From contig JAPQWV010000005.1 in the NCBI GenBank assembly GCA_027422505.1, positions 6,825,501-6,889,500 on the forward strand: a DNA stretch of 64,000 nucleotides, in the 5' to 3' direction. The translations under genes and the position numbers were made by a program. Every line of letters begins with the position of its first letter. Position 1 is the first letter of the stretch. The DNA comes from Craterostigma plantagineum (Eukaryota > Streptophyta > Magnoliopsida > Lamiales > Linderniaceae). Shown piece by piece: positions 10,787-22,344 of this stretch. The notes below the pieces were generated by a model, which searched no databases, was not told where the DNA came from, and saw nothing but the letters and a program-made list of their open reading frames with translations.

Positions 10787-12666
10787 TCACTTGTAAGAAC
10801 TGAAGTCGGCGTGCGTCTCCCCATATCTCCGAAGCAGATAATCTTGGCATGTTATCGGAGGATATCTGCAACAAAAAAATCATGAAGTCTTCTTGTAAGA
10901 ATATATAGCAGCAATCAAATAGCTCCTCCTCTAAAAGGACTCTGTACTGTGTACACTTACTTGGGTGGATTTTGCTCTGATTGGCACGTCTTCAAGCACT
11001 CCACGACGCAATCGTGGCTAGGGTTTGTAAAGTAAGCTATCTGCTCGATGGTATCGAGTCAATCTAACTTAACCAAAGATGGGCTCGAAAAGTGAGTAAT
11101 TGTTTAACTGCTACAGAGGAGAATTCTTACAGAGTATCTCTCTTCGCCATTGCATACGACTCTGTGAAGAGTAGACCTGAAAACATGGTTGCTCCATCGT
11201 TCTAGCAAGTCGCCGAGGTTGACTACGAAAGCCCTAAAAAGAGTTGAGAGCACAGTCAACCCTTGGATTCAAAGTTATAGCTATTACTACCAAGTCTAAC
11301 CCTTTAAGAGGAGGTACGTATTCCCAGATCTGAGGATTAGCATCTTTGTCTTTACATATCTGAAGTCCATAGTTGTCGTCTGTTGCTAAAAGCGTAATGA
11401 AACCGAAATCCGAGTGTGCGCCAGCTCCAAATATTCCCTTAACAGGCTCGGATTCTCGGGCTTTAGACAACATAGTCGAGCAACTTTAGACTCTTAAAAA
11501 CCCAACGAATTTTCATCTTGTATTTCATAAAAATTGGGGGCAATATAATCCTTACGTAAGGGCCATCCTATCCAACTTTCGGGCATTAAGATACGTTTCA
11601 AGCGCGGATGATTATCATAAGAGATTCCCATCAAAATTTGGATTTTTATAGTTTTTCTTTTCTTGGTATCGATATTCGAATGTTACCTTCATAGTGTAGC
11701 AGGCGCAAGATAGCTGTAGGCTTTCCTAGTCTTTCAGGTTCGAGGAAGAAATTAACGTTCAAATCAAGCGCCAGCGCTATCAACCGTGAAATCGATCTAG
11801 CGACTTCTCTGTGAAAAATCGAACAATCGATCGATCGAATAAGATGATTTGATGTTTGCAAAAGGGTAAACGTTGAAGAGGGAATTCACATATAACTCAA
11901 CAGGTTCTTACATTGCCTTGCTGTGGTATTCCTCCATGGTTTCCCTCCATGTAGGCAAGACATCTATCTTTTTACAAATTCCCAACAAAGATGATAAACA
12001 ACGAAAAAAGACGAAATGTTTTCCTAAAATCGTTTGATCGGTGAAAGAGTTAGCTTCATACCCGAAGAAGGCCACTGATTTGGACCGTAAAATGGTTTCT
12101 GAGCATCGATGTCGTCTTCGGGCACTTCAATTCCAATGTAACAACCCTCCTTATAATCCCCTAAACCATTTGATGACCCAAGAACTGTAATAAATCAAGA
12201 TACCAAATAATAAAAACTAAAATTAGTATTATACAGACCATTTATCTGATTGGAAGGATCTAATCGCTCGTCGAACATTGGAGTGTATCCTCTGTTTTTC
12301 TCGTTCCTCAAAAGCTTCATCTTTTCCTCCTTAGGCAAACTGAAGAACTTTCTGCTTTGAGAGAAAACTTCGTCCATGAACTCCGTGGAGATGCCATGGT
12401 TGATCACATAGAAGAACCCAGAATCTAGACAAGCCTAATTTCATCATGTAAACATAGGATTAGAGTTTTACTATTTTTTATTACAGTATAGTTATTAAGA
12501 CAATTCTTTGAGATTATTAAGAGTTTGGGGTTATTAAGAAAATTCTTTGAGAGTATTAAGAGTTTGGGGCGATTTTTACCTGTTTGAGGAGAGAAACAGA
12601 GGATTCAATATCTGGGTCGGAAAGATCGACACAGTTGAGCTCTGTAATAATGGTCGAATCCGCCAT
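10787..12666 (-). CDS. 2-oxoglutarate/Fe(II)-dependent dioxygenase
   Basis: Nine exons join in one frame of 325 residues: 12666-12580, 12434-12239, 12160-12062, 11963-11912, 11808-11687, 11460-11301, 11233-11131, 11040-10961 and 10865-10787. All introns are GT-AG. The product has the DIOX_N region ([13 protein letters not shown]) and the 2OG-FeII_Oxy core. The iron ligands are H and D in GAHSDFGF and the distal H in STLHRV; the RxS pair that binds 2-oxoglutarate is RYS. It closely resembles the plant clade that includes Arabidopsis At1g35190, annotated as hyoscyamine 6-dioxygenase-like. The substrate cannot be told from sequence. An acceptor-like TTGCAG at about 12700 suggests a leader intron, and a MULE-like element lies just upstream. 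The gene looks intact. Confidence 0.88.
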
Positions 12667-12717
12667 TTTCTTTCTTGCACAGTCGTGGTAGTTAATCTCT
12701 GCAAATAAATAAGCGTG

Positions 12718-13899
12718 AATTCCTTATCAGTATCCCTAGCAAAAAATCTTCATTTTCAGTACCTAGCGAAGAAGTTGTGTAATTAATACCACAAACAGTA
12801 AACCGACGAAAATAACCATTTCTGAAATGAAATAGGACATCGTACCAACTGTTTTGATTATTATACCAAATGTTATTCTAATTATACCAACTGTTATCAT
12901 TATTATACCAAATGATATAGTGTACAATTCTGTATAATTTCTACAATTTCTGGTATAATTTCAAAATCAGTTGGTATATCGTCCAATTTCACTGTATAAA
13001 ATTCAAATAACGTTATTTACTTGTATAATAAGCAAAACATATGTTATACTTTCTACAATTTCTGGTATAGTGGCAAAATCAGTTGATATAACGTCCAATT
13101 TCGCTGTAAATTATAATAACGCTATTTAAATTGGACATTATACCAACTGTTTTGATTATTATACCAACTGTTGTCATTATTATACCAACTGGTATAGTAT
13201 ACAATTCTGTTGGATAATTACGACAATAGTTGGTATAATTTCTACAATTTCTGGTATAATTTCAAAATCAGTTGGTATAATGTCCAATTTCACTGTATAA
13301 AATTCGAATAACGTTATTTACTAGTATAATACCCAAAACATATGGTATAATTTCTACAATTTGTGGTATAATAGCAAAATCAGTTGGTATAACATCCAAT
13401 TTCGCTGTAAATTATAATAACGCTATTTAAATTGGACATTATACCAACTGTTATTCTAAGTATACCAACTGTTCTCATTATTATACCAACTGGTACAATG
13501 TATAATTCTCTTGGTATAATTACGACAACATATGGTATAATTTCTACAATTTGTGGTATAATTGCAAAATCAGTTGGTATAATTACGTCAAATTTCGCTG
13601 TAAATTATAATAACGTTATTTACTGGTATAATAACGAAAATAGATGGTATAATTTCAACATTTTCTGGTACAATGTCCAATTTTGTCGGTATAATAACTA
13701 ATTTTTTTGGTATAATTCATGTGAAAATAATTATTCAGCTTTTTTGAATATGTGAGAAAGGGGTATTTTCGTCCATTTAATGCTGAAAAGAGCTTTTTAG
13801 GTACTGAACATGAATAACAAATGGGTACTTATAAGGAAGAAATAATTGAAGGGGTATTTAAAAGGAAGTCAAAATCTTGAAAGGGACTGATAAGGAATT
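12718..13899. mobile_element. Non-autonomous MULE-like element, TGGTATAA motif array
   Basis: The terminal inverted repeat is AATTCCTTATCAG (12718-12730, 13887-13899), followed inward by CCCT-type sequence. Inner-end motifs GACGAAAATAACC (12805) and GGGTATTTTCGTC (13761) are inverted copies of each other and match the inner-end motif of the elements at 1-6783 and 22589-24111. Between them are about 2.5 units of 298-301 bp made of repeated TGGTATAA/TTATACCA words; a TACCAACTGTT phrase starts at 12843, 13141 and 13443. There is no protein gene. I could not define a target duplication, so the superfamily is inferred from layout. Confidence 0.7.
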
Positions 13900-13903
13900 A
13901 ACC

Positions 13904-14736
13904 CAAAATAATTCGAGGTTTGACTACTTGTTTCGTAGGGGTCCGATTAGCCAATATAGGCCCCAGGCCCCGCTCAGTTTGTTAGATATGGCAAAATAAG
14001 TCCATTTTATCTTGTCTAGTTTTATTAATTTTTCGCGCACCTTAGGGGTGTGTATATATGATTTAATATATTATGTTGCTTTAATATTAGTTTATTATTT
14101 ATTGTCGAATTGATGAAATATAATTTATAATTATATAAAAGAAAAATAATTTTTAGGGGATGTAACGTGTAAGTATAAAAATAAATAATATAAAAGTAAC
14201 ATGAAAATTATTAAAGGAATTATATAAATAATAGAGGGGCTAAATTGCAAATAAATATGACAGACCAAAAGTGACAGCTTATAGTCACCTCACACCTTTA
14301 TTTATAGTAATATGTTTAGCACACCCAATGTCTGTGCAAATGTATTAAATTTTTTTATACTTGGAACATTTTATATCATTAGTAAAGTAATTTAAATAAT
14401 AAAATTTTAACTTAGGGATAAATTTGTAATAAATGAAAATATCAAGGATAAAATTGTAATTACAATTAAGGGTAGTAAATAACCATTATTAAATTGACAT
14501 ACCAAATTGGGCAGTTTATAGCCACCCTAGGCTCTTATAGATAATAATATAGAAGTATAGATAAGAGCATAATAATAGATATGTTTAATTATAATTTTAC
14601 CTTTAATTGCTTAATACAATTTTATCCTTAATAATAATAGATATTACAAGTTTATCCTTCTTATCAGAATTTCATTATTTAAATAATTTAATTATAATAT
14701 GACACATACATGGCATGTGCTATACATACTAATGTT
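13904..14736. mobile_element. Cluster of short AT-rich Helitron-like repeats
   Basis: At least two head-to-tail related copies are present on the minus strand. One has a 5' part near 14240-14300 (CAGCTTATAGTCACC); the other has a hairpin at 14319-14337 (GCACACCCAATGTCTGTGC) and a 5' part near 14500-14550 (CAGTTTATAGCCACC). A plus-strand end with hairpin ACACATACATGGCATGTG lies near 14700. Related copies are at about 46500-46690 and 50650-50863. No genes are seen. Confidence 0.5.
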
Positions 14737-15230
14737 TAGAGCTGGGCATGCGCCGGGCTAGCATGCGGGCGGCCAGGCCTGGCATGCTAATGGGCTGGCC
14801 CGGAACGAGCTTGTAGCAGGCACGAGCCCGGCCCGTGAGTCGCTTCAAGGGCCGTTGCTTCGGACGTTCACCATATTGTTTTTTTTGGACCGACCCCGCA
14901 CTGGGGCCCGCATGTTTGGCCCCATCCTTGGCTCGTAGCTGGCCGGCAAGCACGGCTCGCGGGCCCATGTATTTATTCGCTAGCTCTTGTTCTTATAACT
15001 CGGTAATGTATTATTCGCATTTCTACCAAACTTATACACATTTTTAAGCCCGGCCCGTTTTCGCCCGTGATTGGCACGAGTCCGCCCCCGACGTTCCACA
15101 GACAAAATTTTGAATTTTTGAGCCTAGCAAGGCACGACCCGTAATAAGTGGGCTCGGGCTCAGCCCGGCCCGCACGCCACCTTGAGCCCGCGTGTTCGGC
15201 CTGTGGGCATACGGCCCATGCACGCCTTTA
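14737..15230. mobile_element. hAT-type MITE, GGGCC/CGGGC arms
   Basis: The ends are TAGAGCTGGGCATG and CATGCACGCCTTTA, imperfect inverted repeats. Flanks are CTAATGTT (14729-14736) and CTAGTGTT (15231-15238), an 8-bp duplication with one mismatch. The arms are dense in GGCCCG/CGGGCC words. It codes for nothing. Confidence 0.8.
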
Positions 15231-15306
15231 CTAGTGTTTGATAAGTCGTACATTCACAATTATCTACTACTCGTATTTTTTTTTTTTTGAAGTAATGAAT
15301 ATTCAT

Positions 15307-18300
15307 TCATACTGAATAGAGATCCGCTGATAGGCTTGTCAATGGGGCGGGGATTCCCCGTCCCCGCGGGGATCCGCCCCGAACGGGGCGGGGAATCCCC
15401 GAATTTTAATCCCCGCGAGGCGGGGATGGGGAAAATTTTGTCCCCGTAGGCGGGGACGGGGATCATAGTCCCCGCCCCGCGGGGATCCCGCCCCGTCCCC
15501 GCCATTAATATTATTTAAAAAATATATTTTATATCTTAAATTAATATCTAAATAATATTTTTTATACATAGTTTATATTATTATAGTTTAAAATAATATT
15601 TTTTTAACTCATTTTTTATTATTATAATATAAATATTATCTAAAATATAATATAAATAATATTTCTAATTTATATTATAATGAAAATATAATTTTTTAAA
15701 AGAAAAACGTGGGGACGAGGATGGGGACGAATTTTTCCCCGCTAAGTTCGCGGGGACGGGGATGGGGATTCCCCGTCGACGCGGGGACGGGGATGGGGAC
15801 CTAATCCCCGGCCCCGCCCCGCCCCGTTGACATCCCTATCCGCTGACAATAATGTCGCCAAATATTGGGACGGAGGTGTACAACCAATCGCATTCCACCC
15901 TAGAAATTTAGCTAAAGTATGAGCTACGGCATTACCCTCCCTTTTAATAAAGGAAAAAGAAACGTATTCGAAAGAAGCCATCAAGGACGCACAATCTCGT
16001 AAAATACTTCCTATCGTAGATGACTCAAAACAGCGTCTGTGTAAAGCATTGATGATACCCTGGCAATCCCCTTCCACAATAATGTGCCTCCATCCTTCAG
16101 CTAGCGCAAACCGAAGTGCCTCCCGTGCGGCTGTAGCTTCGATCACTTCCGGGTCTTGTATTCCTCGAATAAAACGGGTCCACCATCGCATACATACACC
16201 ATGCTCATCCCGCGCAATAATGCCGAAAGACGCCCCAACCCTAGCTTTGTGGATAGCGCCATCGAAATTCATTTTAATCACTCCGTTTGCCGGGGAACAC
16301 CATTTCGTTGGCGCGCATTGTCTCAACCTTTCGATGTTCGTAGCTGCCTCTTTTTCGCGGCCAAGCTCCGGCCAATTTTTTATTGCAGTAGCCACATCAA
16401 CATGTGTCCCCTCGAATAGCCACTTATTGCGGGATCGCCAAATTTCCCAACACACAAGAAGGAGACGGTCGAAATCAGCTGCCTCAAGAGCATCCGACAT
16501 ATTCCGAAGCCAGGCCTCGGCCGAGCCTGTCCAAGAACGAATAAGGTGCATTGGAAAACCAGACATAACCCAGAAGGGCTTCGACGCCGGACATATTGTG
16601 AAGATATGTCGAGCATCTTCCACGCTGAATCCACATCGCCTGCAGCTTTCAGATGATAAATGTTTCCGGCGGACCAAGTTCACAGCCGAGGCAAGGAGAT
16701 TGTGTGCAACTCGCCATGCAAACAATTTTACACGAGGTGGGACGTTCGACTTCCATAAGAATGACCACAATGACTTCCCCGAGCTTGATTCTGCGTCGGA
16801 AAGATTATCCTCTGACATAGCAACCCAATAAGCTGATTTTACAGTAAATTGGCCATTTTTCGAATAATGCCAAATAATCTTATCAGGGGATGACTCGGTA
16901 CTTAACGGCTGGCCAAGAATGTATTCGGCGTCAACTGTAAAAAACAAAGACCAGACAAGTGTCTCGTTCCATGTTGGCAAGAACGGATGACGGAGATCAC
17001 AAACTTTCAAATCCGCTTCGCCGGGGTAGACGGTGTTATAGGCTTAAAAGTGCGAGGTCGGGGGAGCCATGGGTCTGACCATATCCGGACCTGAGATCCT
17101 GAGCCAACCTGCCACCTAACACCGAGCTTGAGAATGTTTTTTGCCTCAACGATGGCGCGCCAGGTTAAAGATGGGGTTGTTCCCAAAGTAGCCTTAAGGA
17201 AGTTACCGTCGGGGAAGTATTTCGCTTCAAGAATCTTAGCCAACAGACTCTCCGGTTTAGTGAGGATACGCCAGGCTTGCTTAGCCAAAAGGGCAATGTT
17301 GAATTGACGCAGCTCTCGGAAACCGATACCACCATGCGCTTTCGGCCGACACATGCTTTTCCGTTTCACCCAATGAATCCCCGCTTGGGTCGATGATCCC
17401 CACCAATATCGTGCAATAAGCTTCTGAATATCACCTAAGATGTTCTTTGGAAGTAAAAAGCAAGACATTGCATAAGTGGGAATAGCTTGGAGGACCGCCT
17501 TGATTAAAACTTCTCTACCAGCTTGGGATAGAAGTTTCTCCGACCATCCTTGAACTCGCTTCCAAACCCGATCTCGCAACATAGCAAATAACTCCCGTTT
17601 GTTGCGGCCTACAATGGATGGCAGGCCTAAATAAAGATCGTGGCGTGCACTAGGATCGATATTGAGAACATGGCAACATGCAGCTCTTAGTCCCTCATCC
17701 ACATTTGGTGAGAAGGTGGCCGATGACTTAGCAAAATTTACGAGCTGGCCCGAGGCTCGACAAGTATCGATGATCATCTGAATTGTATTGAGCGCCTCTG
17801 GGGTTGCTTTGGTAAAGATGAGCGTATCGTCCGCGAAGAGCAAGTGAGATATGGAAGGGGCACCGCGTCTCACCGAAACACCATGTAATGCTCCATTATT
17901 TTCAGCCGCCTGCAATAAAGAGCTAAAAGCCTCCGCACAAAAGAGGAATAAGTAAGGCGATAAAGGATCACCTTGACGTAAGCCCCTCGTCGGAATAACG
18001 CTACCAAAAGAAGACCCGTTAAGAATAAAAGAGAAGGACACTAAAGAGACACACGAAATAATTTTTTGAATAAAAGTACCATGAAAACCCAACTTGTGCA
18101 TAACCTTAGCAAGAAATGACCATTCAACGCGATCGTATGCTTTGCTCATATCCAGTTTGAGGGCACAGAAACCCTCTCGACCCGTCCGTTTCTGTTTCAT
18201 GGCATGGTTAGTTTCAAACGCAACAAGGACGTTATCGGTTATAAGCCTATTTGGAATAAACGCTGATTGGGAGGGTGAGATGATAGAGTCCATAATGTCC

Positions 18301-19235
18301 TTCAACCTGTTAGTTATACACTTTGATGCAATGCGATATAGGACATTACACAAGCTGATAGGATGAAAATGAGAAAGCTGCTCAGGTTTTGGAACTTTTG
18401 GTATTAAGACAATGTGTGTGTCATGAAATAAAGAGGAGGTAACACCGTCGTTAAGGAAATCAAGAATGCACTGAGACGTATCGTTACCGACAAGCTCCCA
18501 AAATTTTTGGTAAAAGATTGGTGAGAAACCGTCAGGACCCGGGGATTTATATGGAAACATACCTGAGAGAGCTCTCTCGACTTCCTCTCGTGAGCACCTC
18601 CTGAGGAGCGTCGCATTCATGTCGTCAGTAACTCGTGGGGATATATACTGAACTGCTTGGTCCATATCTTCTTCTAAAGGCATAGATGACTGGAACATGG
18701 ACTCGAAATATTCCATGATAATTTTTTCAACATCAGCTCGTTGTTCTTTAACAGTTCCCGATGAGTCTCTTAATCTGGAAATCGAATTGCGGGCCCTACG
18801 GGCTGATGCACATCTATGAAAGAATCTAGTATTACGATCGCCTTGTTGTAACCACTCGATTTTCCCCCGTTGTTGCCAGTAAACCTCTTCTTCACGGATC
18901 AAAGCATGTAATTCTTTCATCGATTTTTCCTCTTCTGCTTTAGACTCCTGCATTATTTGCTGAGTACGAATTGTCTGAATACGTTTTCTAGTTCCTTCTC
19001 TTTACTCGATCTACTAAGAGCAGCAGTCCGATTCCACTCCGCTAGACGCTGCCGACAAAGTCTCAGTTTCTCTGGTAGTCCTTGGGTTTCAGATTCCGCT
19101 GATGTTCCCCAACAGTCTTTGACGATTTCAGTACACTGTTCCCTTTGGAGCCAGCTCGCTTCGAAACGAAAGGTCCTCTGCTGTTTTTTGATCGGCGGTA
19201 GAGGGGTGCAAGTTCGAATGATTAGGAAGAGATTG
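15307..19235 (-). pseudogene. LINE ORF2: reverse transcriptase and RNase H, disrupted
   Basis: Reading leftward: the tail of the endonuclease region, then reverse transcriptase (17007-18953) with LIPKV, NRLITDNVLVAFE, KLDMSKAYDRVEW, RQGDPLSPYLF and HLLFADDTLIF, the FADD catalytic motif intact. A zf-RVT segment (VPPRVKLFAWR) and a plant-LINE RNase H domain (KMNFDGAIH...VEGDCQGI) follow. A one-base frameshift lies near 17010-17040, between the RT-linker and zf-RVT segments. A stop also separates the endonuclease remnant from RT at about 18955. After removing the MITE and one copy of its 8-bp duplication, the native frame would end LLSADLYSV with TGA at 15307-15309; in the present sequence it runs into the MITE instead. 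Long plus-strand frames here are antisense shadows. Confidence 0.85.
15331..15838. mobile_element. hAT-type MITE, CCCCG arms, inserted in the LINE
   Basis: The ends are TAGGCTTGTCAA and TTGACATCCCTA. A perfect 8-bp duplication TCCGCTGA flanks it (15323-15330, 15839-15846). The arms are arrays of GGGGCGGGGATCCCCG-like words around an AT-only core of about 200 bp. A second element with the same motif is at 63095-63481. Confidence 0.92.
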
Positions 19236-19352
19236 TTCTTATATGCATAACTGATCTACCACTCGTATTTAGGAAGTGTTATTTGGTAAATAGGTTTATT
19301 TATTTTGACAATGATATACAATAAAAGTTTGATACAATTGATATCCTTCCCA

Positions 19353-20115
19353 TTACTTGACACAGAGCTTGGGCACAAAATCAAGGTGATGCAATCCCCA
19401 AACAAGCCCCAACGACGACACAACGACGGCGAGTGGTCCCACCATCCACATCAAGAGCGTGACCGCCACGCACAGCAGCCGATTCCCCACCACCGCCATG
19501 GCGAACCCCCTCTCCGCCACCGTCTCGGTGTAGCTTCCCCCGCCGCCGCCGACGATGCTCGGAGCGAAGTCGCCGATGGCGTTCATCAGGAAATTCGCGT
19601 CCACCAGGCTCCCCACGGCCACCGAGCTGCAGAGGAAGCTTGCGATGAGGAAGATCGAGGCCGATCCGTATTTCAGCACAAGGATCCGACTCGTCTGCGA
19701 CCCGAAGAGGTACGCGTCGTCGGCGGCGAAGAGCGTGCGATTGGCCTTGAATGCGTTGTTGGTAATGGCGGCGAGGGAGACCAAAATTAGGGCGGTGACG
19801 GTGGCGGTGAGGATTGCGTACATGAGCGTGTTCCTCAAGCTCTGCACCACCAGCATGCCCTTTTTGTCGTCTCCCTGCGGAATTTACAAACCCTAATTTG
19901 AAAAATTTCCTATCATCCCCAAATTGAACAAAAGGGGAACTTGCCTGATTGAGTTGCTGGATCCAAGCTCGCCTCTTCAAGGCGTTGAAGCCGATTGAGG
20001 TGAGTAGCGGTCTGTGCTTAACGTTGTGCAGTAGGTAAGCGTGGTAGCCTATGGTGAAGAAGACGCTGAGTGGAACCAATATGCTGTCCAGGTAAAGAAT
20101 CACAGAGACAGCCAT
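19353..20115 (-). CDS. DUF599 family membrane protein
   Basis: Two exons (20115-19945 and 19874-19353) give 230 residues. The N-terminus reads LYLDSILVPLSVFFTIGYHAY, and later hydrophobic stretches (MYAILTATVTALILVSLAAI, SIFLIASFLCSSVAVGSLVD, LLCVAVTLLMWMVGPLAVVV) suggest about four membrane helices, matching plant DUF599 proteins. Their function is not established. The single 70-bp intron starts with GC rather than GT: the exon ends CAATCAG and the intron begins GCAAGT, with a normal CGCAG acceptor. The nearby GT would shift the frame and lose the conserved GDDKKGM start of exon 2. The C-terminus is short (LDFVPKLCVK). Confidence 0.88.
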
Positions 20116-20602
20116 TTGATTATCTTAGCCAAGAGTACGATGATTCAGCCACGAAACCGGTGAGCTTTTGATTCATATCTCGTTAAATAGATGCTGTGAG
20201 GAATTGGGAAAAGCAATTACTGTTCTCTTGATTTAGTGGGCAGTCGACGTGGGTTTAGATTAAAGGGACCTGAATCTAAAAACATGCCACTACTGTCTAC
20301 ATGTATGCGATTCAATCATCTTTTTTTTCTTGGGGAAGAAATATTTTATATATTGGTTGTTGCTTCCCATTGTAGTGCTTTGATGCCTTTAGTCCTACTA
20401 GACTGCCATTAAACTTTGTGTTTGTCTTGGATAATCTTCTTCGGGGATTAACCTGTTGTGAAAAAGGAGAAATATGAGTTTTTTTTATTGGTTCTTCGTG
20501 TTAGATAATGGAAATGAAGCCACGCAAGTTTGTTAGAATGGTAAAGGTGTCTGACTCGATAGCCATGCAAAGCTTTGAAAGTAAAGGTGCTGCCAAATTC
20601 GG

Positions 20603-20648
<46 letters not shown>

Positions 20649-21106
20649 GATAGTTCTACTTGTTTCATCTTTAGTTGTCTATATAGGTAGATTGCTTTGC
20701 TGATCAAGACTCGGGTTCGTTAGGTCATCTCCTCGTTAGTTAAGTATGATATCATATAGATTTCGTTTAATAGTGTCCTTTTAGGTTTAGGTTCTTTTAG
20801 TTTATTCGCATCCAACTTCAATACTTATTTTCCATCGTTATTTGATTCAATAGAGATTTCTTTTCAATGGAGGCAGCTACGTATTATAATATACACACTC
20901 AAACATTAGAGTTTAGAGCTTATACCATCTACCAACTATTCTCAATGCGTACAATCTCTCCTTTGTAAGAAGAGCACAAAAATTACATACCAATATAAAA
21001 CTGGAATCACAAGAACGTATAAATAAGGTTATAGGGAATATATACGCAAGCGTTCATATAGACATAAAAGAGCATAAACAGAACACAACTTCACTTGACA
21101 AGCAAC
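20116..21106. other. Intergenic, with a (TC)20 microsatellite
   Basis: A pure TC run lies at 20607-20646. The rest is AT-rich sequence between two minus-strand genes, and no further gene is seen. Bases just above 20115 should hold the promoter of the DUF599 gene. Confidence 0.6.
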
Positions 21107-21802
21107 TCAAAGAGCTTCATCATAGTATCCCCCGACAGTGATATGAGCTCTTGTAATGGGAATTCCACCGAGCCCAGCCATCGCTTCGTTAACCTTATCG
21201 CTCGTATAGATCTGAAACGTAAGCTTATGGTTCTTCTGCAGATGTTTGCTCCTTCCATGGCCGCTGCTAAAGACTATGATGCAAAGAGTCGCAGCAGCAA
21301 ATCCAAAAGAGCATATAGCCCCAATCCCAGTTAAGAAGCTTCGCTTCCATAGATTCATCAGCCCACCTTCATCATCATCGTCGTCGTCATCTTCATCCTC
21401 CTTACGACGATCGACGATCTTTTCCTCAAAGTGAAAAGGCCCATCACAAGAGCCTTCGATCTGTGGTACGATCCTCGGAGATTCGAGTTTCATGTCGGCG
21501 AATTGATGGTCGGCCTCCTTCATCATCTTCTTGAAGAAAACCTGGGAAACAGAGTCTTGATCGATCGCTTCTGAGTCTTGTGGGGCCGTAATGTTGAATT
21601 CAAGAACTGGGATTGAAGAAGAAGAAGAAGAATTGGGTTGGTTGTTTAGATCGAAGGGTAGATGTAAAAATTGGCGCTGATTTGTTGGTGGGCAGACGAA
21701 GTAATTCGCCTGAAGAACACTTCTTGAATATATCTTCTTGCATCCGTCTTGGATTTCAAGGAACCCTTCTTCGGGCAAGAGCTCCCACTCTTCAAGATCC
21801 AT
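21107..21802 (-). CDS. Single-TM plant protein of unknown function (DUF6821-like)
   Basis: A single-exon frame of 231 residues starts MDLEEWELLPEEGFLEI. An acidic run (DEDDDDDDDE, about residues 135-145) precedes one strong hydrophobic helix (FLTGIGAICSFGFAAATLCI, about 155-175). A basic, histidine-rich segment (HGRSKHLQKNHKL) follows, and the C-terminus reads GGIPITRAHITVGGYYDEAL. The opening EEWELLP...GFL and the single helix recall an uncharacterised plant family (DUF6821); that name is from memory and less certain than the gene call. Serine and Asp runs come from short tandem codons. No catalytic motif is seen. Confidence 0.75.
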   Translation of the reverse strand: MDLEEWELLPEEGFLEIQDGCKKIYSRSVLQANYFVCPPTNQRQFLHLPFDLNNQPNSSSSSSIPVLEFNITAPQDSEAIDQDSVSQVFFKKMMKEADHQFADMKLESPRIVPQIEGSCDGPFHFEEKIVDRRKEDEDDDDDDDEGGLMNLWKRSFLTGIGAICSFGFAAATLCIIVFSSGHGRSKHLQKNHKLTFQIYTSDKVNEAMAGLGGIPITRAHITVGGYYDEAL

Positions 21803-22344
21803 TTTTTTTCTTCAAGTTTTGATCTTTTTCACAGAATGTTTTGGTAGAGTTAACAATTTGAATAAAGGGATTCATTTATTGAAGAATCATCAAATCAAAA
21901 TCAAGGGGTCAGATTCGTTAATTGGATTTTTATACATGATGCTTTTGTGTCTTTTTCAAGGAGAGATGATTCAACTGTAGTTAGGTGGCTTGCTCAAAGT
22001 GAGAGTTGTCTAGGGACCATGTGCATCTTCTATTGGGCCACTAGATATTTCTTTTTTCCATTTTTTTTCTGAATTTTTCGAGAAAATATGATATGAAGTT
22101 CAATTCAATTATGTATTATGTAAGAAAAGTATAAATGAAATTCTCGTTAGAAGTTGCTTGCTTATAGTAAGATACAAAATGATGGCGACAGAAGAAAAAG
22201 AATGTGGAAAATGAAGAAAATAAAATGGGATAAGAAAACACAGTTGTCCCTTGATTGTAGTATGCACTTGTCACATATTCTAGTATTATAAAACAAGCCT
22301 AGAATATGACCCGAGCTAAATAAAATCATTACTTTTATTGAATT

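Larger units (their letters stand above)
15276..19253 (-). mobile_element. 5'-truncated L1-type LINE retrotransposon
   Basis: The element lies on the minus strand between a target duplication ATCTACTACTCGTA (15262-15275) and ATCTACCACTCGTA (19254-19267), 13 of 14 matching. A poly(T) run at 15276-15288 is its poly(A) tail. It begins inside the endonuclease-to-RT linker (FRFEASW), so most of ORF2's endonuclease and all of ORF1 are missing, a usual 5' truncation. A 508-bp hAT MITE has inserted near its 3' end. Total length is just under 4 kb including the MITE. Confidence 0.9.

Noticed and set aside
13432..13701. Open frame encoding repeated IIPT/YNN peptides
   Set aside because: Translation of the TGGTATAA repeat array, not a gene.
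16049..16831. A 260-codon plus-strand open frame
   Set aside because: It is the antisense of the LINE RNase H/zf-RVT region and has no family features.
19305..19896. Plus-strand frames rich in Arg/His
   Set aside because: Antisense of the DUF599 exon 2, caused by its GC-rich codons.
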